Assembly (NCBI RefSeq): GCF_041146795.1
Contig: NC_135174.1
Coordinates: 1,070,675-1,134,674 of the forward strand
Direction: 5' to 3'
DNA from: Maylandia zebra
Lineage: Eukaryota > Chordata > Actinopteri > Cichliformes > Cichlidae
DNA length: 64,000 nt
Below, one piece after another: positions 57,997 to 64,000 of this stretch. A program made the position numbers and the translations under genes. Position 1 is the first letter of the stretch, and each line of letters starts with the position of its first letter. The notes beneath the pieces were generated by a model. That model worked only from the letters and a program-made list of their open reading frames with translations. It was not told the origin of the DNA and made no database searches.

Positions 57997-59091
57997 TTGG
58001 AAGATGAGCGGAGGGACAACAAAGCAAAGAATAAAAGAACTACGGACACCCAAGGTAAAGACATAAAACACCCGAACAACGAGGACAAGCTAGCACCTGA
58101 AGCTAATATGGCCGCGTTTCAAAACGGACTGGATTGTATTAGCAAACAAATTCAATCACTCCAAAACGAATTGAAATCAGACTTCATGACATTCAAAGAA
58201 GAAATTACCGGCCAAATGAGACACGAACTGTCTAAATTCAAAGAAGACATCGACCAGCAGTTTAAGAGCATGACTACAGAACTTAAAGAACAAGAAGGGA
58301 AATTAGAAGCTGCGCTGACGCACACAGAAGAAATAGAGACGTGGAGCCACGAGGCCAATCAAACCCTGACAGAACTAATGAGAGAACAAAAATCGATGGT
58401 GACCAAATTGGATGACTTGGAACTGTGATCCAGACGTAACAATCTGCGGATCTACGGGATACAAGAGGGAACCGAATCTAAGGCAGAATCGCTGGCCCAG
58501 TTTCTGGAAGTCTGGCTCAGGGAGGAGCTTAATATTAACATCAACCTCCAGATTCAACACGCACACCGAGCGTTAACCCCGAAACAGCAGCAGGTCTCCC
58601 CCCGAGGTCAGTCGTTGTCAATTTCCAACAATTCACAACCAAAGAGATGATACATAAAAAGGTCAATAGTCACTCTGGACGGAAGCAGGGTTTATTTTGA
58701 CCACGACTATTCGGCAAGAATGGTGCAAGAACGTAAAGCATACGTGAATATCAAAAAGATATTAAAGAAAGAAGGCATCCGCTTCCAGACTCCTCTCAGC
58801 AAGATGCAAGTCCATTGGCCAAATGGAGTGAAAACGTGTGGCAAAGCAGAGGAGGCTGCTAACGACCTGCAAGCGAGAGGATACAACGTGGAAAAAGGGA
58901 TAAACAGCCAGGAGAGAGAGAGAGCACAGAGGGAAGTCTGTCAACCGGGGCAGCGACATGGAAACCGGTCCGGCCCACGTTTGCTGGTGTGGCTAGCAGG
59001 CGAGCTCGTGAGAGACTTCAAGAATTTCAGCATAACAATAACCATGCATGAGAGGCGTATATGGAGACGTATGACAACAAGATGGATTTAA
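57997..59091 (+). pseudogene. L1 ORF1 remnant
   Basis: The frame to 58,428 encodes a coiled coil (QIQSLQNELKSDFMTFKEEI and following heptads). It stops at TGA where an arginine codon is expected, then continues as SRRNNLRIYGIQEGTES, the start of the L1 RRM. After a frameshift the C-terminal domain (AYVNIKKILKKEGIRFQT, MQVHWPNGVKTCGKAEEA) is found at 58,720-58,910. A normal protein of this type would bind L1 RNA; this copy cannot make it whole. Confidence 0.8.
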
Positions 59092-59423
59092 GGTGTGTCT
59101 GGTAGGATTACATGGAAACACAAAGTTGGCTAGGGATGGACTATATAATATAATAATAAGGACTAGTATGAGTGTGACAATCTTTCGTGAGTCATATCTC
59201 ATTACTGGAGGGGGGCCCTTTCAATATGAGAGACATACCCCCCAAAAACAAAGAGAGGAACAACAGGTGGGGAAGGTGGCTGGTACCTCTTTATTGAAGT
59301 CCTCTTATCTGTACAAAGTTAAACTAACTTGTAACTTGTTAATGAAAATGTTTTGTTTAAACAAGGGTTCAATGGAGTGCCTGTGGGGGTCTCAAAAGAC
59401 AGCCAGTAAATCACAAAAGGATA

Positions 59424-62400
59424 ATGCTCACTACACATGAAGAAATAAAGTGTATGTCCTTAAATGTTAATGGAATCTTTAACCCAGTTAAAAGGGCCAA
59501 GATTATGACTAAACTGAAAAAGGAGAAGACACAGATAACTTTCCTACAAGAAACTCATTTATCAAAAATAGAACATGAAAAACTGAGGAAATTTGGGTTC
59601 AAAAACACCTTTTACAGCTCTCACACAAACTCTAGGAAAAGAGGGGTTGCAATTCTGATAACTAATTCCCTTAAGTTTCAATCTCACAAAGAAATGAAAG
59701 GATAAGGAAGGTAGATATGTTATAGTGAAGGGTGTGTTTAATCAAACACTGGTCACATTGATGAATGTGCCCCCTGAAAGTAATAAGGAATTCTTCACAT
59801 TAATTTTTGATATTCTTGTGCTACAAGCAGAAGGTATGTGCATATGTGGAGGAGATTTCAATGTGATATTAGATAGTCATTTGGACACAACCAGCCTGAA
59901 GAAAAATACAAATTCAATTCCAAAATTAGTAAGACATACATTGGAAGACACTAACTATTTTGATGTCTGGAGAGCTTTGCATCCGCTACAGAGGAATTAT
60001 AGTCATTATTCAGCAACACATTGTGTATATTCAAGAACAGACTACTTCTTTATGCAAAAAGGGAATAGAGATATAATAACAGACTGTTGGATTGGAGTGG
60101 CAGATGTGTCGGACCATAGTGCTATCTACTTAAAAATCTATCTTAAAGGTAGACCAAGAAACACAATATGGAGACTAAATGTGGGGCTATTAAACAATAA
60201 ATCTGTGGTAGAACAAATACAAAAAGATGTCAAAACATATGTAGAAGAAAATGACAATGGTGAAAAAGATCCAGTTTTTCTATGGGACTGTTTGAAGGCA
60301 GTTATACGTGGGAAACTAATCGCAATATCAAGTAACCTTAAAAGAGAAAGGATGAAGCAATATAACGAGTATGTAGTTGAAATGTCACAATTGGAGAATA
60401 AACACAAACGCAAGGTAGATGTCAAGATACAACAACAAATGAAAGATATTAAGAAGAAAATTAATAATTTACTCTTATATGAAACAGAAGTAAAAGCAAG
60501 ATATGTAAAACAGAGCTACTATGAATCAGGCCCTAAAGCTGCACGGCTATTGGCAAGATGTTTACAGAAACAACAGTCAACAAATTGTATAATTCTAAGA
60601 CAGAACAAATGGCACATAACCTAGAAGAGATAGAAAGTATCTTTACCGATTATTATAAGGACCTGTATACCCAAAATGCACTTACTAATAATGACCTAAA
60701 TGATATCAAAACATTTTTAGATGCCTTAGATCCACCCTCTATTGGAACAATACAAAATGATCGCATGACAGCAAGCGATTGGAAAATTAAGAACAAACAA
60801 GGCACCAGGCAGTGATGGGTTTCCTGCCAAATGCTACAAGAAATTTGAAAAAAGAATTGATACCCTTACTCCACCAGACTCTTAATTGGACTCACACTAA
60901 ACATGTGATTCTCTCCTCTTGGAGGGAGGCAATTATCACGTTGCTGCCAAAACCACAAAAACAAAGAGAATACTGCCAAAATTACAGGCCTATATCAGTG
61001 TTAAATGTTGATTATAAAATCGACCCTACAATCCTATCAAATAGGCTCCAGTCGTTTATACCAGACCTGATAGATGAGGACCAAGCAGGTTTTGTCAAAA
61101 ATAGACAGGCACAAGACAATATTAGAAGGACCCTACACATCATACACCAAATACATAAAGACAAGATACCGGCTGCATTGATAAGTTTAGACGCAGAAAA
61201 AGCCTTCGATCGAGTCAGCTGGGACTTCCTGTACCTAACCATGGCAAAGTTCGGGTTCACTACGAAATCAATCCAATGTATTAAATCTCTCTATGACAAA
61301 CCGACTGCAAGACTAAAAGTTAACGGCTCATTGACAAAGACATTCCAACTAGAGAGAGGAACTAGACAGGGTTGCTGTTTAAGTCCAACCTTATTTGCCT
61401 TGTATATTGAGCCATTGGCACAAATGATTAGACAAGACGCCCTAATAACAGGAATAGAAATCAATAAACAAGAGCATGTAATTAGTCTGTTTGCAGAGGA
61501 CGTGTTGATAGCCCTCAAAAACCCCACAAACTCTTTTATGCAGCTTACAGAAATGTTAGGAAAATTTGGTACGCTTTCTGGCTACAAAGTAAATATACTT
61601 AACACTCAAGTTCTAATGTTTAATTGTACACCAACTCAAAATCTTAAGGAATGGGAAATAAAGTGGGAGGCAAAAACCCTTAAATATTTAGGTATAAATA
61701 TAACCAAAAACTATGCCAAACTATATCAAAGTAACTATGGACATATAAATAACAGGATAAGGCAGGATATGGAAAGATGGAATACATATCCGTTAGGATT
61801 TAGTGACAGGATAAATGTGATAAAGATGAATATCTTACCACGATTGTTATATTTATTCCTCTCTCTTCCGATAAGCATACCTCAAACCCAATTCTCAGAA
61901 TGGGATAAGTATATATCTAGATTTGTCTGGGAAGGCAAGCGGCCAAGGGTACGATACACTACTTTACAGCTTACTAAGGAGAAAGGAGGAATGTCGCTTC
62001 CTAATTTAAAAGAATATTTTCGTGCTGCAGATACGCCAGATAACATATTGGTGTAGTGATGATTACGGGGCTCGCTGGAAGGATGTGGAGCTCTCCACAC
62101 TCAATGTCCCAATTCAAACAAACATGGGTATAAAAAAGATCCCTGAATACATAACTAAAGACCAAGATAGGAACCCGATAATATCCTTTACATTAAATGT
62201 ATGGTATGACACAGTAAAGGAGTTGAGAATTGGCAAAGAGCTTGGTTTGCTAAAATGGATAGCCTTCGATGAAGAATTTAGACCAGGAAAATTGGATCTT
62301 GGTTTTAAAAATTGGAATGAAAAGGGAATCACAGCAATTTGTTTATTAATCAAAAAAGGAGAAATTAAAAGTTTTGAAGAATTAAAACGGGAATACAACT

Positions 62401-63105
62401 TAAAAAACAAGGATTTTTTTCAGATACTTACAGGTGAGAGATTACCTTAATAAAAACATAAAAATAGAGGAAGACAAAATCCATCCTATTATAAAAATAA
62501 TTATGCTAGCATATAAAAGTGTTATTCCAAAAACAGTGTCTACAAATGTTTGATGGAATCAAGACAGGACTCAGCTGTATATCGTTAGCTTCATAGCATA
62601 ATTGCCTAAGTCAATGACTTAGGCACTTATGCTATGAAGCTAACGATATGTTAAAGTAAAATGGGAAAGAGAGCTGAGTGAAGAAATCACTGAGGTGTGG
62701 TATGAAACATGGAAAGAACATAAGAACACAGCTCAGTCATTGAGGTGGAGAGAATTCATCTGGAAAAATCAAATTCGCTACTTTATTACACCTAAGATTA
62801 AAAATAAACAAACCAATACACAACAACAATGTTGGAGGCTGCGTGGATGGGATGAACCAGACCACACATACATTTTCTGGAAATGCAGGGAAATTCACAC
62901 TTTCTGGGTCAAAATTCACTCAGCTCTCTGTGATATATCAGGTTATACAATTCCCAGAACCTGCCTTGTTTTGTATCTAGGATACTTGGAAGGTACTGTA
63001 GATGTAAAGGATCGATACCTGGCTCAGATTCTCCTTTTGGCAGCAAAGAAGGCCATCACCAAAAACTGGCTTAAGACAGAAACACCAGGAAAGCAGCAGT
63101 GGTAG
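59424..63105 (+). pseudogene. L1 ORF2 remnant: endonuclease, reverse transcriptase, C-terminal zinc region
   Basis: Endonuclease motifs LNVNGIFNPVKRAKI, QETHLS, GGDFNVILD and SDHSAIYL occur before about 60,150. RT motifs NYRPISVLNVDYK, LDAEKAFDRVSW and GTRQGCCLSPTLFALYIEPL follow at 60,970-61,430. The catalytic box reads FAEDV instead of YADDV, so one of the metal-binding aspartates is glutamate. The C-terminal C...H...C region (CWRLRGWDEPDHTYIFWKC) is at about 62,830-62,890. Breaks occur near 59,705, 60,620, 60,810, 62,056 and 62,450. Confidence 0.82.
62579..62649. repeat. 71-bp near-perfect palindrome inside the L1
   Basis: The arms 62,579-62,613 and 62,615-62,649 are reverse complements with one mismatch (62,602 against 62,626) and a 1-base centre. 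The sequence is foreign to the L1 frame, so it appears to be an inserted foldback element. Confidence 0.9.
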
Positions 63106-63413
63106 CAATGGTGGAGGACATTATGGAGATGGAGAACTTTACATATAAACTGAAATTGAAGGAAGAACGCTTTTTGAATGACTGGGGAAAATGGTTAACG
63201 TACAACAAAAAAAAAAGAGAGCTGAATGAAGATAGACAGAAAAAAGAGAATTTGAAATGAATGAATGAAATGTTTGACACCGCAGGCATGTTTCCTTTTC
63301 TTTTCTTTTACTTTATCTTATTTTTCTAATTACCATTATATATGTGTATTAAATATATATATATTGTGACTCTCTTAGTATTCTGTTTTTCTGAAGAAAC
63401 TGTATGTGTACTT

Positions 63414-63718
63414 GGGTTGACCGTGGCTCAGGGGGTTGGGAATCGCATCTGTAACCGGAAGGTCGCCGGTTCGATCCCTGGGCTCTCTGTCCTGGTCGTT
63501 GTGTCCTTGGGCAAGACACTTTACCCTACCGCCTACTGGTGTTGGCCAGAGGGGCCGATGGCGCGATATGGCAGCCTCGCCTCTGTCAGTCTGCCCCAGG
63601 GCAGCTGTGGCTACAACCGTAGCTGCCTCCACCAGTGTGTGAATGTGAGAGTGAATGAATAGTGGCATTGTAAAGCGCTTTGGGTGCCTTGGAAAGCGCT
63701 ATATAGATCCAATCCATT
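63414..63718 (+). mobile_element. tRNA-derived SINE, copy 4
   Basis: GACCGTGGCTCAGGGGGTTGG (A-box region) and GGTTCGATCCC (B box) are followed by CCTTGGGCAAGACACT and the tail GTAAAGCGCTTTGGG...AAAGCGCTATATAGAT. It lies just after the L1 3' end. Confidence 0.88.
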
Positions 63719-64000
63719 ATTATTATTACTAGACAGGAGAGTTGTTCAAATAAATAAAATAAAAAGTAAAAAAAAATGTAAATCTAAACAGCAGGAAATG
63801 TCGATAAAGAACAGAATGACTGTTTAACTGGCAGGGACAGTTTGTATTATGTTAGAAGCCAACGAGTCACACACATGTGGATAGAAACTGGTCTTCCTGT
63901 TCCTACATTAGACATGAGAAAACTCAGGACAGCAGGGCCCAGAATCGAGCATGTTAACGGGAACTGTTTGCCACGGTGGGCTTTCTTTCAACAGACCAAA
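63719..64000. other. Window end, nothing recognised
   Basis: A short TTA run follows the SINE, then unassigned sequence. Confidence 0.4.

Larger units (their letters stand above)
57888..63340 (+). mobile_element. L1/Tx1-type LINE, nearly full length but inactive
   Basis: It begins with GGGGGCTTCCGGTGTGGCGG, the kind of 5' end seen on fish L1 elements. ORF1 remnants (58,000-59,090), ORF2 (59,424-63,105) in several frames and an AT-rich 3' end near 63,340 follow. Stops, frameshifts, a mutated catalytic box and a palindromic insertion make it dead. Confidence 0.8.

Overview
The window is ray-finned fish (teleost) nuclear DNA, most likely from a percomorph. Two conserved vertebrate genes with GT-AG introns are present, and nearly everything else is repeats of a kind common in percomorph fishes: L2-, L1/Tx1- and Rex-type LINEs, tRNA-derived SINEs whose tails resemble LINE tails, a piggyBac-type MITE, a Tc1-like remnant, a retrovirus-like remnant and a young LTR element. 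The exact species cannot be read from the sequence.

Bases 1-34,300 hold no host gene I can support. The layout is: a quiet AT-rich stretch with one L2 scrap (1-8,200); an L1 fragment interrupted by a small retroposon and then by a minus-strand retroviral LTR with envelope remnants (8,300-11,650); a nested set in which a nearly intact plus-strand L2 LINE (about 14,390-22,296) is split by a young 3.6-kb LTR element (16,951-20,551) and, in its 3' UTR, by a reversed L2 fragment; a nearly intact two-ORF LINE of the CR1/jockey group (about 23,060-27,237); then SINE, L1, L2 and Tc1-like scraps.

Bases 34,350-50,470 are casein kinase 1 delta (csnk1d, plus strand). Nine coding exons join in frame to 407 residues, and a likely alternative last exon replaces the C-terminus. 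The upstream region has three CACGTG E-boxes in 185 bp, two CCAAT boxes and a full TGACGTCA CRE, which is notable for a circadian-clock kinase. Its introns hold an L1 3' end, a 0.94-kb piggyBac MITE with TTAA target duplications, a Rex-like LINE fragment, a SINE, and two minisatellites. One of these is a 0.9-kb array of an 11-bp unit lying directly before the alternatively used exon.

Bases 51,900-54,722 are slc16a3 (monocarboxylate transporter 4, minus strand), five coding exons and 485 residues. It lies tail-to-tail with csnk1d, as CSNK1D and SLC16A3 do in mammals. The remainder (54,800-64,000) is repeats: an L2 3' end carrying a SINE, a solo LTR related to the young element, and a broken L1 (57,888-63,340) that contains a near-perfect 71-bp palindrome.

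The two host genes are functionally separate: a clock and Wnt-pathway Ser/Thr kinase, and a lactate/proton exporter. The least ordinary item is the young LTR element. Its 730-codon ORF has a nuclear-localisation-like motif and five blocks of in-frame tandem repeats, and no pol was recognised.
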